From Sporosarcina sp. FSL W7-1349 (GTDB taxonomy: Bacteria; Bacillota; Bacilli; Bacillales_A; Planococcaceae): DNA of 64,000 nt. The notes under the pieces are model-generated. The model had not been told where the DNA came from. It ran no database searches and was given only the letters and a program-made list of their open reading frames with translations. The stretch is taken from contig NZ_JBBOOK010000003.1 in assembly GCF_038003045.1 (NCBI RefSeq), positions 186,001 to 250,000 of the forward strand. Reading direction: 5' to 3'. Positions 16,905-26,015 of this stretch are shown here, piece after piece; positions within the stretch are counted from its first letter, which is position 1, and each line of letters begins with the position of its first letter. Both the position numbers and the translations under genes were made by a program.

Positions 16905-16926
16905 TATATAAGCATATGCTTATATA
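16905..16926. promoter_or_regulatory. ArsR operator (perfect 22-bp palindrome)
   Basis: A perfect 22-bp palindrome centred on AGCATATGCT (16911-16920) with TATATA on both flanks, 17 bp upstream of the arsR start. Its place and AT-rich symmetry fit the dimer site of an ArsR/SmtB repressor that regulates its own operon. Confidence 0.65.
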
Positions 16927-16943
16927 CTATCAAAAGAAAGGTC

Positions 16944-17285
16944 GTGGTGAGGTTGATTGACATTCAAAGTGCTTCCCGACTGCTAAAATTGCTCGGGGAT
17001 CCGACTCGGTTAACGATGATGAAATTGTTGCAGTCCCATGACTGTTGTGTTTGTGAGTTTGTCGCGATTTTTGAGATGAGTCAGCCGGCGATCAGTCAGC
17101 ATGTAAGGAAGTTGCGGGAGATGGGATTGGTGAGGGAAGCGCGTCGCGGTCAGTGGATCTTCTATTCCATAAATCGCGAGCATGCGGAGTATCCCTTTAT
17201 CCAGCGAATCCTGGATCAGCTTCCAAGCCAGGAGGCGTCCGTCCATGATTTGAAGACAAAAGATTTACGTATTAGTTGTGAGTGA
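16944..17285 (+). CDS. arsR: ArsR-family arsenic/metal-responsive repressor
   Basis: 113 residues, a winged-helix ArsR/SmtB protein. The metal-site segment HDCCVCEFV carries the CxC pair at the start of the DNA-recognition region, typical for As(III)/Sb(III) sensing, and MSQPAISQHVRKLREMGLV is the recognition helix. Start is GTG 16944 or 16947; AAAGG lies a few bases upstream and cannot decide. It leads the arsRBC operon and should repress it through the upstream palindrome until arsenite binds. Confidence 0.85.
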   Translation: MVRLIDIQSASRLLKLLGDPTRLTMMKLLQSHDCCVCEFVAIFEMSQPAISQHVRKLREMGLVREARRGQWIFYSINREHAEYPFIQRILDQLPSQEASVHDLKTKDLRISCE

Positions 17286-17300
17286 AGGGGAGACATTGGG

Positions 17301-18599
17301 TTGAATGTAGTTGTAGTGGCACCTATACTTTTTTTGGTAACTTTAGTTTTTGTCATTTGGCAGCCTCGTCAGTTATCGATCGGCTGGTCTGCTTGTATTG
17401 GGGCGGTGATTGCGTTGCTGCTTGGTGTGGTGGATTTCCAGGATGTGGTGGACGTCACGGGGATTGTATGGAATGCGACATTGGCCTTTATTGCAATCAT
17501 CATCATTTCGCTCATTTTAGATGAGATCGGTTTTTTTGAATGGTCGGCTTTACATATGGCACGGTTCGCGAATGGCAGCGGCGTGCGGATGTTTGTCTAC
17601 GTCACGATTCTTGGTGCCATCGTCGCCGCTTTGTTTGCGAACGACGGGGCGGCGTTGATCTTGACGCCGATCGTATTGGCGATGGTCCGGAACTTGAACT
17701 TTAAAGACAGAATGATATTTCCCTATATTATGGCGAGTGGGTTCATCGCCGATACGACTTCGTTGCCGCTTGTCGTCAGCAATCTGGTCAATATTGTCTC
17801 GGCGGACTTTTTCAATATCGGGTTTGTGGAATACGCTTCCCGGATGATCGTCCCGAACTTCTTTGCGCTCGCTGCGAGTCTCCTCGTGCTCTATTTCTTT
17901 TTCCGAAAGGACATCCCGGCAAATTACGATGTATCTGCATTGAAGCAGCCGAAAGAGGCAATCCGGGACCTGCGGATGTTCCGCTTGTCCTGGTTTGTGT
18001 TGGGCATATTGCTCATCGGCTATTTTTCCAGTGAATTCATCGGGGTTCCGGTTTCCTTCATCGCGGGTGCCGTCGCGCTCTTTTTCTTGGCGATGGCAAG
18101 GAGGAGCTCTTCCGTTCAAACTGCAAAAGTCGTCAAAGGGGCTCCCTGGTCAATCGTCTTTTTCTCTATCGGAATGTATGTCGTCGTGTATGGATTGCGG
18201 AATGCAGGCTTGACGAGTGTTTTGGCGGATGTCATCCAAATGGCATCGGAACAGGGACTGTTCATTGCGACGATTTCCATGGGATTCATCGCCGCATTCC
18301 TTTCTTCCATCATGAACAATTTGCCGACTGTCATGATTGATGCACTGGCGATTGCGGAGACGGCTACCTCCGGCACGATGCGGGAGGCTTTGATTTACGC
18401 GAATGTGATCGGTTCCGATTTAGGACCGAAAATTACACCGATTGGTTCGTTGGCCACATTGATCTGGCTGCATGTCTTGTCACAAAAGGGCGTAAAGATC
18501 GGGTGGGGCACTTATTTTAAGACAGGCATCATTTTAACGGTTCCTACCTTGTTCATCACATTGACCGGGTTGTATATCTGGTTACGGATCGGAGGATAA
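17301..18599 (+). CDS. arsB: Arsenite efflux permease
   Basis: 432 residues with about 11 membrane segments, ArsB/ion-transporter superfamily ([16 protein letters not shown] opening, [32 protein letters not shown]). It expels arsenite from the cytoplasm, driven by the proton gradient. The start is TTG 17301, with AAGGGGAG 8 nt upstream. It sits 15 bp after arsR and 6 bp before arsC. Confidence 0.9.
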   Translation: MNVVVVAPILFLVTLVFVIWQPRQLSIGWSACIGAVIALLLGVVDFQDVVDVTGIVWNATLAFIAIIIISLILDEIGFFEWSALHMARFANGSGVRMFVYVTILGAIVAALFANDGAALILTPIVLAMVRNLNFKDRMIFPYIMASGFIADTTSLPLVVSNLVNIVSADFFNIGFVEYASRMIVPNFFALAASLLVLYFFFRKDIPANYDVSALKQPKEAIRDLRMFRLSWFVLGILLIGYFSSEFIGVPVSFIAGAVALFFLAMARRSSSVQTAKVVKGAPWSIVFFSIGMYVVVYGLRNAGLTSVLADVIQMASEQGLFIATISMGFIAAFLSSIMNNLPTVMIDALAIAETATSGTMREALIYANVIGSDLGPKITPIGSLATLIWLHVLSQKGVKIGWGTYFKTGIILTVPTLFITLTGLYIWLRIGG

Positions 18600-18605
18600 G
18601 AACAA

Positions 18606-19031
18606 ATGCAGAAAAAGGTATTGTATTTCCTATGCACGGGTAATTCTTGCCGCAGCCAAATGGCGGAAGGTTGGGGGAAGCATCACCTGGGCAGCGAGTG
18701 GGACATTTTCAGCGCCGGCATTGAAGCCCATGGGGTGAACCCGAAAGCAATTGAAGCAATGCGAGAAGTCGGAATCGATATTACGAATCAAACCTCGGAT
18801 ATTATCGATCCCGATATACTGTACAATGCGGATCTGGTCGTCACCCTTTGTGGTGATGCGGCAGACAAATGTCCCGTCACCCCTTCCCATGTAAGGCGGG
18901 TTCATTGGGGATTCGATGATCCGGCCAAAGCGGAAGGGAACGAAGTGGAGAAGTGGCGGGTTTTTCAACAGGTACGTGATGAAATCGGCGATCGTATTAA
19001 GCGATTCGCACAGACAGGTGAATACTATTGA
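18606..19031 (+). CDS. arsC: Thioredoxin-coupled arsenate reductase
   Basis: 141 residues of the low-molecular-weight phosphatase-fold arsenate reductase family. The P-loop CTGNSCR gives Cys10 and Cys15, and Cys82 and Cys89 ([13 protein letters not shown]) match the redox relay of the S. aureus pI258 and B. subtilis enzymes. It reduces arsenate to arsenite for export by ArsB, regenerated by thioredoxin. Last gene of the operon, ended by a strong hairpin. Confidence 0.93.
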   Translation: MQKKVLYFLCTGNSCRSQMAEGWGKHHLGSEWDIFSAGIEAHGVNPKAIEAMREVGIDITNQTSDIIDPDILYNADLVVTLCGDAADKCPVTPSHVRRVHWGFDDPAKAEGNEVEKWRVFQQVRDEIGDRIKRFAQTGEYY

Positions 19032-19065
19032 CCAAAAGGCACCGGCTTTGGCTGGTGCCTTTTGG
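19032..19065 (+). terminator. Intrinsic terminator of the ars operon
   Basis: CCAAAAGGCACC and GGTGCCTTTTGG form a perfect 12-bp stem directly after the arsC stop; the arms allow bidirectional use. Confidence 0.75.
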
Positions 19066-19263
19066 CATATTTGAAAGTTCTAAAATCACTAGACTTGCCA
19101 TAATATAAATCATGGTCGGGCGGGGGTTTCGCCAGCTTGTCAGACAAGGATCTATCCCGACATGGGTCGATGATAGGACAACCGGAAAAAGGGGATGGCG
19201 GTGGAGGCGAGACAGCAGGGCGGGTTTGATTGGAAGATGCACAAGCCATGTAAGCGGGGCGGA

Positions 19264-20577
19264 ATGAAAAGGGCGTTGGACATCATCGGCAGTCTTCTAT
19301 TGATATTTTGTTTTTTGCCTTTATTTATTTTATTGCCGATTTTGATAGTCCTATGTTCAGGAAGGCCCGTCTTTTTCGTTCAGACGAGAACCGGGATTCA
19401 TAACAGTCGATTTCGGATCCTGAAATATCGGACCATGAAAGTTTCTGTACATAATGAAGAGCGGCACGCATATGATTGGGAAGAGGGGGTGCCGGACGAT
19501 TTCCAATTCAAAGGGGGTACGGATTCAGCCGTCACTCCGATCGGCAAGATATTACGGAAGTATAGCCTGGATGAGTTGCCGCAATTGTTCAATGTGCTCC
19601 ACGGTACGATGAGTTTGGTCGGACCCCGCCCGGAAATTCCGCAGATTACAGAGTTTTACGATGAAAGCCAGGCAAAACGGCTGCTCGTGAAACCGGGATT
19701 GACCGGGTACGCGCAAGTGAATGGACGATCGGAAATCAATCATGGTCAAAAGATCAAACTGGACCGGTACTATGTGGAGAACTGTTCCTTGTGGCTCGAT
19801 ATCCGGATCATCTTCGCGACGATTCTATATGTTTTAAAAGGGAAAGGGGCTTTCGTCACGGGAAAAGGAAAACGGGCCATTGAAGATCATTTCGACAACG
19901 CCTTTGAATTGGAAGCCAATTTGCTGAAGAAACAAAAATACGAGCTGCTGGAGAAAGTATTGGAGTCCGCGGCCGTGGACATTCATTATATCCGGCAAAA
20001 GGAACCGCTTGGCTTAGGGCATGCCATTTGGTGCGCCCGGAAATTCATCGGGAACGAGCCGTTCGGTGTCATGTTAGGCGATGATATTGTGAAAAGCGAC
20101 GTGCCGGTCCTGAAGCAAATGATGGATCGATTTTGCAAGGTACGGTCCACGATCATCGGGGCCCAGGAAGTGGATGTGCGCCATATCCATAAATATGGCG
20201 TGATCGATCCGGCTTCGAGGAAGTCGGGCCTGATCCAAGTGAAACGGCTAGTGGAAAAGCCCGCAATGGAAGAGGCGCCGTCCAATTTAGCCATCATTGG
20301 ACGTTATATTTTGACGCCGGAAATCTTCCACTTCCTGGAGGAGAGAGTTGTAGGGAAAAACGGGGAGATCCAACTGACGGACGCGCTTGAGCGGTTGAAC
20401 CGGATACAGGATGTGTTCGCCTATGAATTCAAAGGTCGCCGGTTTGATGTGGGCGAACAACTTGGTTTTATTGAAACGACACTGGCTTTTGCGCTGGATC
20501 GGCCTGAATTGAAGCAAGGTGTGATCGAACTGATGCGAACTTTCTTGCAGGAAGAAACCGGAGCGTTCCAACCATGA
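19264..20577 (+). CDS. Chimeric protein: bacterial sugar transferase fused to N-terminally truncated GalU
   Basis: 437 residues from ATG 19264, which starts like EpsL/TuaA proteins (MKRALDIIGSLL); ATGs at 19195 and 19237 lack well-placed SD sites. Residues 1-196 are a full phosphoglycosyl transferase: one membrane helix, FRILKYRTM, KYSLDELPQL, LVGPRPE, KPGLTGYAQVNGRSE. At residue 197 the frame passes without a break into VTGKGKRAIEDHFD and continues to the normal GalU C-terminus (ADIHYIRQKEPLGLGHA-like, LGDDIV, VEKP, GRRFDVGEQLGF). About the first 55 GalU residues, including the GxGTRxLP nucleotide loop, are absent, so uridylyltransferase activity should be lost. Stop overlaps galE. Confidence 0.85.
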   Translation: MKRALDIIGSLLLIFCFLPLFILLPILIVLCSGRPVFFVQTRTGIHNSRFRILKYRTMKVSVHNEERHAYDWEEGVPDDFQFKGGTDSAVTPIGKILRKYSLDELPQLFNVLHGTMSLVGPRPEIPQITEFYDESQAKRLLVKPGLTGYAQVNGRSEINHGQKIKLDRYYVENCSLWLDIRIIFATILYVLKGKGAFVTGKGKRAIEDHFDNAFELEANLLKKQKYELLEKVLESAAVDIHYIRQKEPLGLGHAIWCARKFIGNEPFGVMLGDDIVKSDVPVLKQMMDRFCKVRSTIIGAQEVDVRHIHKYGVIDPASRKSGLIQVKRLVEKPAMEEAPSNLAIIGRYILTPEIFHFLEERVVGKNGEIQLTDALERLNRIQDVFAYEFKGRRFDVGEQLGFIETTLAFALDRPELKQGVIELMRTFLQEETGAFQP

Positions 20578-21548
20578 TTCTCGTTATTGGAGGTGCCGGA
20601 TATATTGGCAGCCATTTCGTGGAAGAGCTTGTGGAACGGGAAAGCGTGATTGTGTTGGATAATCTATCGACAGGCTTTCGCCGGTTGGTGAATGAGAAAG
20701 CGATTTTCATCGAGGGAGACTTGGCTGATCGGGACTTGCTCCATTCTATTTTTACAAAGTATCCGATTGCAGCGGTTGTCCACTTTGCGGCTGCAAGTCT
20801 TGTCGGCGAATCGGTCGCAAATCCGCAGAAGTATTATGTGAATAATGTAGGGGCGACGTTACAGCTATTGCAAGTGATGCTTGAAAATCAGGTGGATAAA
20901 ATCGTCTTTTCCTCCACCGCCGCCACCTACGGAATCCCGGACGGGGGGAAAATAACGGAGGAAGCCGCTGTCCGGCCGATCAATCCCTATGGCCGATCCA
21001 AGCGAATGGTCGAGTTAATCTTGGAGGACTACCATCGGAGCTACGGCATGAATTACGTCGCGCTGCGTTATTTCAATGCAGGCGGTGCGCATGAGAACGG
21101 CAGGATCGGGGAAATGCATACGCCCGAGACGCATCTCATCCCGATTGTCTTGCAACATTTGCTCGGGGAAAGGGAATCCGTATCCGTCTACGGCACCGAT
21201 TATCCGACGAGGGACGGCACTTGCATCCGGGATTATGTGCATGTGACCGACTTGGCACATGCCCATCTCGCCTCGTTGGAAGCATTGCTGGGAGGTACAG
21301 TGGCGGCACAAGTTTTCAATGTCGGGAATGGGGCGGGTTTTTCCGTCGGGGAAGTCATCGAGGTTTGCGAGGCGATCACTGGCAGAAAAGCCGACGTTAA
21401 GTTTGAAGAGAGAAGGCAGGGGGACCCCGCCTATTTAGTCGCTTCGAATGAAAAGATCAAAGAGAGGCTTGGCTGGCAGCCGACATACAAATTACCCGAT
21501 ATGATCAGGACTGCTTGGAAGTGGCATACCAGCCTAGCCGATGAATAA
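20574..21548 (+). CDS. galE: UDP-glucose 4-epimerase
   Basis: 324 residues, extended SDR fold: NAD motif GGAGYIGSH at residues 6-14, catalytic YGRSK, and the FSSTAATYG and ALRYFNAGGA motifs. It interconverts UDP-glucose and UDP-galactose in the cytoplasm, supplying surface polysaccharide synthesis. The ATG overlaps the stop of the chimeric upstream gene (ATGA), so the two are translationally coupled. It converges with pgcA with only 8 bp between stops. Confidence 0.92.
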   Translation: MILVIGGAGYIGSHFVEELVERESVIVLDNLSTGFRRLVNEKAIFIEGDLADRDLLHSIFTKYPIAAVVHFAAASLVGESVANPQKYYVNNVGATLQLLQVMLENQVDKIVFSSTAATYGIPDGGKITEEAAVRPINPYGRSKRMVELILEDYHRSYGMNYVALRYFNAGGAHENGRIGEMHTPETHLIPIVLQHLLGERESVSVYGTDYPTRDGTCIRDYVHVTDLAHAHLASLEALLGGTVAAQVFNVGNGAGFSVGEVIEVCEAITGRKADVKFEERRQGDPAYLVASNEKIKERLGWQPTYKLPDMIRTAWKWHTSLADE

Positions 21549-21556
21549 GGGCGACG

Positions 21557-23281
21557 TCAAGAAAACGCGGAGTTCACATTGTGCATGACATCGTTCTCCA
21601 AGAGAAGCAATGTGGATTTCGCCTCTTCCGCCGTAGGTTGATGCACCCCGAAATAGAATTTGCATTTCGGCTCCGTACCGGAAGGCCTGACGCAAACCCA
21701 TGAGCCGTCCTCGCCGATCAGTTTGATGACATCCGCTTCGGGGAGCTCTAGAGTTTCAACTGTGCCGTCCGCCCACCGCCGGGAACGGAGTTTGTAATCT
21801 TCGATGCAGCGTACGGCTGAGTTTCGGAGGAAGCGATGGGGTTCCATCCGGAATGATTCCATAATTTGCTGGATTTTTTCCTGCCCCTCTTTTCCTGTAA
21901 GCGTAATGGAATGCAAGGACTCCATATAATGGCCGAATTCTTCGTACAGTTCCGAGAGGGCATCAATCATGGACTTGCCTGATGCTTTCAAGTAAGCCGC
22001 CATTTCCGCTGCCAAAAGAGCGGCTTGTACCGCATCTTTATCCCGAACAAACTCCCCGATCAGATAACCATAGCTTTCTTCGTAGCCGAACAGAAATGTT
22101 CGTGTTCCGCCGCTCCGGTATTCCTCTATCTTTTCCGAGATGAATTTGAATCCCGTCAATGTATCGACCATCTCCACGCCGAATTTCTCCGCAATGGCCC
22201 GTCCCAATTCGGATGTAACAATCGTTTTTAAAACAACACCATCTCGGGGAAGCGTCCCTTTGCTCTCTTTTTGGGACAAGATGTAGTGAAGAAGCAGGGC
22301 GCCAAGCTGGTTGCCGCTGAGCAATTGATAGTCCCCCTCTCCGTCGCGGACGGCTACACCGAGGCGATCGGCATCAGGATCCGTCGCCAAAAGCAATTCT
22401 GCTTTCCGTTCGCGCCCCAGTTGGATGGCGAGCTTGAACGCGTCCCGCTCCTCGGGATTCGGATAGGCAACCGTCGGAAAATCGGGATCGGGCAATTCCT
22501 GTTCCGAGACGACGGACACTTGCGTGAAACCGAAATTCCGCAACCCTTCCAGGACAGGCATATGGCCGGAGCCGTGCAGCGGCGTGTAGACGATGGATAG
22601 TTGGTCTTCGGGCAGTTCATTTTCCCTCAGTGATAAAAGGGCTTGTTGGTAGGCAGCGTCTACTTCCTCCAGCACAAACTGCAGTATCCCGCTTTGCAGC
22701 AGTTCGTTTCCATCGCTGACTTGGATGGAAAAGAGGTTCTTCACTTTTTGCATATGCGAGACAATCTGGTCTGCCGCTTCGGGAGGAAGCTGCCCCCCAT
22801 CGCTGCCGTACACTTTAATACCATTATAGGCAGCGGGATTATGGCTCGCGGTAATCACAACACCCGCGGCTGTGCCGAAATTCCGGATTGCAAACGACAA
22901 CTCAGGGGTCGGTCGGCTTTCTCTGAATACCAACACGCGAATCCCATACTTCCCTATCGTTTTTGCTGTTTCCAGCGCAAAGGTTTTGGAAAAACGCCTC
23001 GTATCATAGGCGATTACCACTCCCCGATCCATTGCCTCTTTACCTTGCTGTCGGATAAAAAGGGCAAGTCCTTCCGCCACATGCCGGATCGTGAAAATAT
23101 TGATGCGATTCGTCCCAACCCCGAGTAATCCCCGCATTCCGCCTGTCCCAAAGGAGAGAAACTGATAGAACCGTTCTTCCACCTCCGCCGCATCACCTGC
23201 AATTCGGTTCAATTCCTTTTTCAATGAAGCAGGTAAAGACGGTTCGGTCCGCCATTGATTGAATACTTCGTTCACCTTCAT
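21557..23281 (-). CDS. pgcA: Phosphoglucomutase (alpha-D-phosphohexomutase family)
   Basis: 574 residues, full length. The phosphoserine loop TASHNPAAYNGIKVYG lies near residue 140, the metal-binding DPDADRLG near 300, the sugar-binding GYEESYGYL near 400 and the phosphate-binding RPSGTEPKCK near the end. It converts glucose-6-phosphate to glucose-1-phosphate, the GalU substrate, so it belongs with the UDP-sugar genes opposite. Transcribed toward galE. Confidence 0.92.
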   Translation of the reverse strand: MKVNEVFNQWRTEPSLPASLKKELNRIAGDAAEVEERFYQFLSFGTGGMRGLLGVGTNRINIFTIRHVAEGLALFIRQQGKEAMDRGVVIAYDTRRFSKTFALETAKTIGKYGIRVLVFRESRPTPELSFAIRNFGTAAGVVITASHNPAAYNGIKVYGSDGGQLPPEAADQIVSHMQKVKNLFSIQVSDGNELLQSGILQFVLEEVDAAYQQALLSLRENELPEDQLSIVYTPLHGSGHMPVLEGLRNFGFTQVSVVSEQELPDPDFPTVAYPNPEERDAFKLAIQLGRERKAELLLATDPDADRLGVAVRDGEGDYQLLSGNQLGALLLHYILSQKESKGTLPRDGVVLKTIVTSELGRAIAEKFGVEMVDTLTGFKFISEKIEEYRSGGTRTFLFGYEESYGYLIGEFVRDKDAVQAALLAAEMAAYLKASGKSMIDALSELYEEFGHYMESLHSITLTGKEGQEKIQQIMESFRMEPHRFLRNSAVRCIEDYKLRSRRWADGTVETLELPEADVIKLIGEDGSWVCVRPSGTEPKCKFYFGVHQPTAEEAKSTLLLLENDVMHNVNSAFS

Positions 23282-23366
23282 AAAAACACCCCCATCAACA
23301 ATCGATCTCTATACTCGATAGATTCGATGTGAAGGGGGAGTTATCCTGTTTACTTCTGAATCTCAA

Positions 23367-24044
23367 TTAGCAAGTGAACGCATCGATGCGGTTCAGGTCA
23401 ATCCCGAAATATTCCCAACGTCTTTGTCGGCTGCGCCAGCGATAGCCCGCCACCGAATTCCGACCGACGAATACCGGGAAGAACCAGAACCCTTGCCTTC
23501 TCGAAAGCCAGATAAAGGTGAAGCGGAAAAGACAACGCCTGATGCCGCCTGGGTCGACTGCAAATAGTTGGGTTTCCGGATAAGCCGGCGTATAGTTCGG
23601 CGGGGCCGTTGTAGGTGCCTGCTGCCCTAACCCGCCACCCGGAGGTCCTCCTTGCCCAGGGAATCCGGCGCCTGGCGGGAACCCAGTACCCGGTGGGAAT
23701 CCCGGAACGCCCTGTCCGGGAAAGCCTCCGCCGCTCGGAGGAAACCCGGGCATGCCTTGACCTGGAAAGCCTCCGCCACTTGGTGGAAATCCGGGGAACC
23801 CGCCGCGGCCCGGTGAAAGTCCTGGAATCCGCTGCGCAGTGAACGGACCTCCCGAAGGATATCCTGACATACTTTGGCCGGGATAAAATCCAGCTGACGA
23901 CATCCCCGGCATGCCTTGCCCCGAATACCAATCATCATACGAATACGGATCTCCTCCCGGGCTGGAGGCGCCTTGGGGATAGCCTTCCGGCAACTGCGGA
24001 TACCACATCTCTTCGCCAAAATTATCTGGCTGCATGTTGACCAT
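23367..24044 (-). CDS. Gly/Pro-rich repeat protein with conserved aromatic C-terminus
   Basis: 225 residues. The N-terminal 150 are rich in Gly, Pro and aromatic residues and hold tandem 15-residue repeats of the form PGFPPSGGGFPGQGM, also visible in the DNA at about 23650-23830. The last 55 residues are different: RFTFIWLSRRQGFWFFPVFVGRNSVAGYRW, a conserved-looking domain that I recognise as resembling C-termini of collagen-like or coat-associated proteins in spore formers. No signal peptide is seen. A structural or spore-surface role is a guess. Upstream RBS GAAGGATG favours the start used. Confidence 0.6.
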   Translation of the reverse strand: MVNMQPDNFGEEMWYPQLPEGYPQGASSPGGDPYSYDDWYSGQGMPGMSSAGFYPGQSMSGYPSGGPFTAQRIPGLSPGRGGFPGFPPSGGGFPGQGMPGFPPSGGGFPGQGVPGFPPGTGFPPGAGFPGQGGPPGGGLGQQAPTTAPPNYTPAYPETQLFAVDPGGIRRCLFRFTFIWLSRRQGFWFFPVFVGRNSVAGYRWRSRQRRWEYFGIDLNRIDAFTC

Positions 24045-24136
24045 TCCTTCACATCCTTCTTAAGCACTTCCTTTTATCGTATGTAAGCGGTAAGGGAAAC
24101 GGGCGGGCTCCTCAGGATTTTGACATATAAAAAAAA

Positions 24137-24165
24137 GAAAAACTTTTTTGGCATCTCCCGGTCTA
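24137..24165 (+). promoter_or_regulatory. Possible ECF-type autoregulated promoter
   Basis: GAAAAAC at 24137-24143 followed by T6 and, 15 nt after the AAC, CGGTCTA resembles the AAC/CGTC promoters that many Bacillus ECF sigma factors recognise. It lies just upstream of the sigma gene, so autoregulation is plausible. Confidence 0.35.
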
Positions 24166-24195
24166 ATATATAGGAGTGGAAAGAAGGTGGATGGA

Positions 24196-24717
24196 ATGGA
24201 AGTGAAACTAGCAGAAAAAGCGATTTCAGGGGATGAGGATGCTTTCTTGTCACTGCTATATTTGCATAAGGAAGCCCTATACCGGACGGCGCTTGCCTAT
24301 TTGAAAAATGAAGAAGAGGCATTGGAGGCCGTTCAAGAGGTAACATATCGGGCATTTGAAAAGATCCGGACAGTGAGAAAACCCGAATACATCAAGACAT
24401 GGCTGATCCGCATCATGATCAATTACTGTAATGATACGCTGAAGCTGCGGAAGCGTATCGTGACTGACGACGAAGCTCATTTGCAAACCGGGATCAGTGA
24501 AGACTACACGTATTTGGAGGTGGAGGAGGCCCTTGCGCAGTTAACGGAAGAAGAACGGGACCTTGTCCACTTGAAGTACATACACGATATCAAAATCAAA
24601 GATATTGCAGAAATGTCATCTACGCCGGAAGGGACAGTCAAAACAAGGTTGTACAAAGCGCTTAGACAGTTGCGTTCATTTATGGAAGGGAAAGGGGAGA
24701 GGCGTCATGTCCGTTGA
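24196..24717 (+). CDS. ECF-type RNA polymerase sigma factor
   Basis: 173 residues with sigma region 2 (about 5-75, RTALAYLKNEEEALEAVQEV) and region 4 (about 105-160, LVHLKYIHDIKIKDIAEMSSTPEGTVKTRLYKALRQL). ATG 24196 is chosen over an upstream in-frame start because AAGAAGGTGG lies 5 nt before it. Its 3' end overlaps the start of a membrane protein with anti-sigma features, the usual pairing for ECF factors of the SigV/SigW-like group. The signal is unknown. Confidence 0.88.
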   Translation: MEVKLAEKAISGDEDAFLSLLYLHKEALYRTALAYLKNEEEALEAVQEVTYRAFEKIRTVRKPEYIKTWLIRIMINYCNDTLKLRKRIVTDDEAHLQTGISEDYTYLEVEEALAQLTEEERDLVHLKYIHDIKIKDIAEMSSTPEGTVKTRLYKALRQLRSFMEGKGERRHVR

Positions 24718-26014
24718 GGAAGAGCGATTGGAGAAATGGAAAGAGGAAATCATGGAACAACGTATCCCGGAGGATCGTTTGCAGGCGGCTATCCGGACGG
24801 GATTTGAACGGGCGAAACAGGAGAAGCGCAAAAAACGCCTGACTGGCAAAAAGGGGTTTTGGTCGGCAATCGTCGCAGCTGTTTTGGTTGTCGCATTTGT
24901 GACATCAATCCGAGTATCCCCGGCTTTCGCGAATGCAGTGGCCTCTCTGCCCGGCATGGACAAAATCGTCGCCCTCATCGCGGATAATGAAGGGCTGCAA
25001 TCGGCCATCCGCCATGAGCATTACCAAGCTGTCGGTGTTACGGATGAAGCGGCGGGTGTCCGGGCAACATTGGAAGGCATCATTGCCGACCAAACGAATC
25101 TGGTCGTGTTTTATACATTAGAACTGGAAGGGGCGCGAGGGTTCATTGAGAAATTTGAACTGACAGGAGCAAATGGAGAAGACTTGGACTGGGGTAGCAT
25201 GTCACATAACTACGATGATCAATATGAGAAAAACGTATCTACGAATTCCCTTGAAATCTCATTCCAAGGTCCGCTGCCTACAAAAGATGTCCTTCTGCAA
25301 ATAAAAGTGATGGACGGCTATGGGGAGGAGCTTAGTCTTAAGCTGCCGTTTACGATCGAGTCGGACGTGGAGGACATAAAATATGCAGTGAATGAAACGG
25401 TCATGGTGGAAGGTCAGTCGATCACCATCCGGAACGTGGTCATCAGCCCTGTCAGAACCGCGATTGAAGTGGAGTTTGACCCGGCGAACACAATGGAGAT
25501 TTTCGGTTTCGAGGATTTGCGTATTGTGGATGGGAAGGGCCGTGTCTGGAGTTCCATTCAAAACGGAGTGACGGGCAGCGGTGTGGAAGACGAGCCGAAC
25601 CGACAAACATTTTATTTGCAAAGCAACTACTTTGAAGAAGCGGATCAGTTATATCTTCAGTTCGGAAAGTTAATGGCAATGAAGAAAGAGGAGACGGCCG
25701 TGGTGATTGATACAGAGCGCCAACAATTGCTGCGTCAACCGAAAGATGGACGCTTCAGCAATCTTCGTATCGAAAATGGGACGATGCAATTCGATTTCCG
25801 GGGCGAGAAGGGATTCATCCATACGCCGCTCAGCATCGATTTTACAGATGCGGACGGGAAGGAGTATACATTGGAATGGTGGACAGGGGGAGGGGAGGCT
25901 GGCATACCGAAACGAATGGGACTCCCAAATAAGCCGTTTGCGAACCCGCTTACCTTTAAAATTCAAGGATATCCTTCTTATATTTCTGGCGATGTGAACT
26001 TGAAACTGAGGTGA
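24707..26014 (+). CDS. DUF4179-type membrane protein, probable anti-sigma factor
   Basis: 435 residues from ATG 24707, preceded by GGGGAGAGG and overlapping the sigma gene by 11 bp. A charged cytoplasmic N-terminus (about 1-48), one membrane helix (GFWSAIVAAVLVVAFVTSI, about 49-67) and a large extracellular beta-rich part fit DUF4179 anti-sigma proteins. It probably holds the upstream sigma factor at the membrane until an envelope signal arrives. The function is inferred from domain order and coupling. Confidence 0.75.
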   Translation: MSVEEERLEKWKEEIMEQRIPEDRLQAAIRTGFERAKQEKRKKRLTGKKGFWSAIVAAVLVVAFVTSIRVSPAFANAVASLPGMDKIVALIADNEGLQSAIRHEHYQAVGVTDEAAGVRATLEGIIADQTNLVVFYTLELEGARGFIEKFELTGANGEDLDWGSMSHNYDDQYEKNVSTNSLEISFQGPLPTKDVLLQIKVMDGYGEELSLKLPFTIESDVEDIKYAVNETVMVEGQSITIRNVVISPVRTAIEVEFDPANTMEIFGFEDLRIVDGKGRVWSSIQNGVTGSGVEDEPNRQTFYLQSNYFEEADQLYLQFGKLMAMKKEETAVVIDTERQQLLRQPKDGRFSNLRIENGTMQFDFRGEKGFIHTPLSIDFTDADGKEYTLEWWTGGGEAGIPKRMGLPNKPFANPLTFKIQGYPSYISGDVNLKLR

Positions 26015-26015
26015 G

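Noticed and set aside
17550..18119. Long open frame on the minus strand inside arsB
   Set aside because: It is the complement of a clear transporter gene, has no SD, and its composition (runs of charged residues) is typical of a shadow frame.
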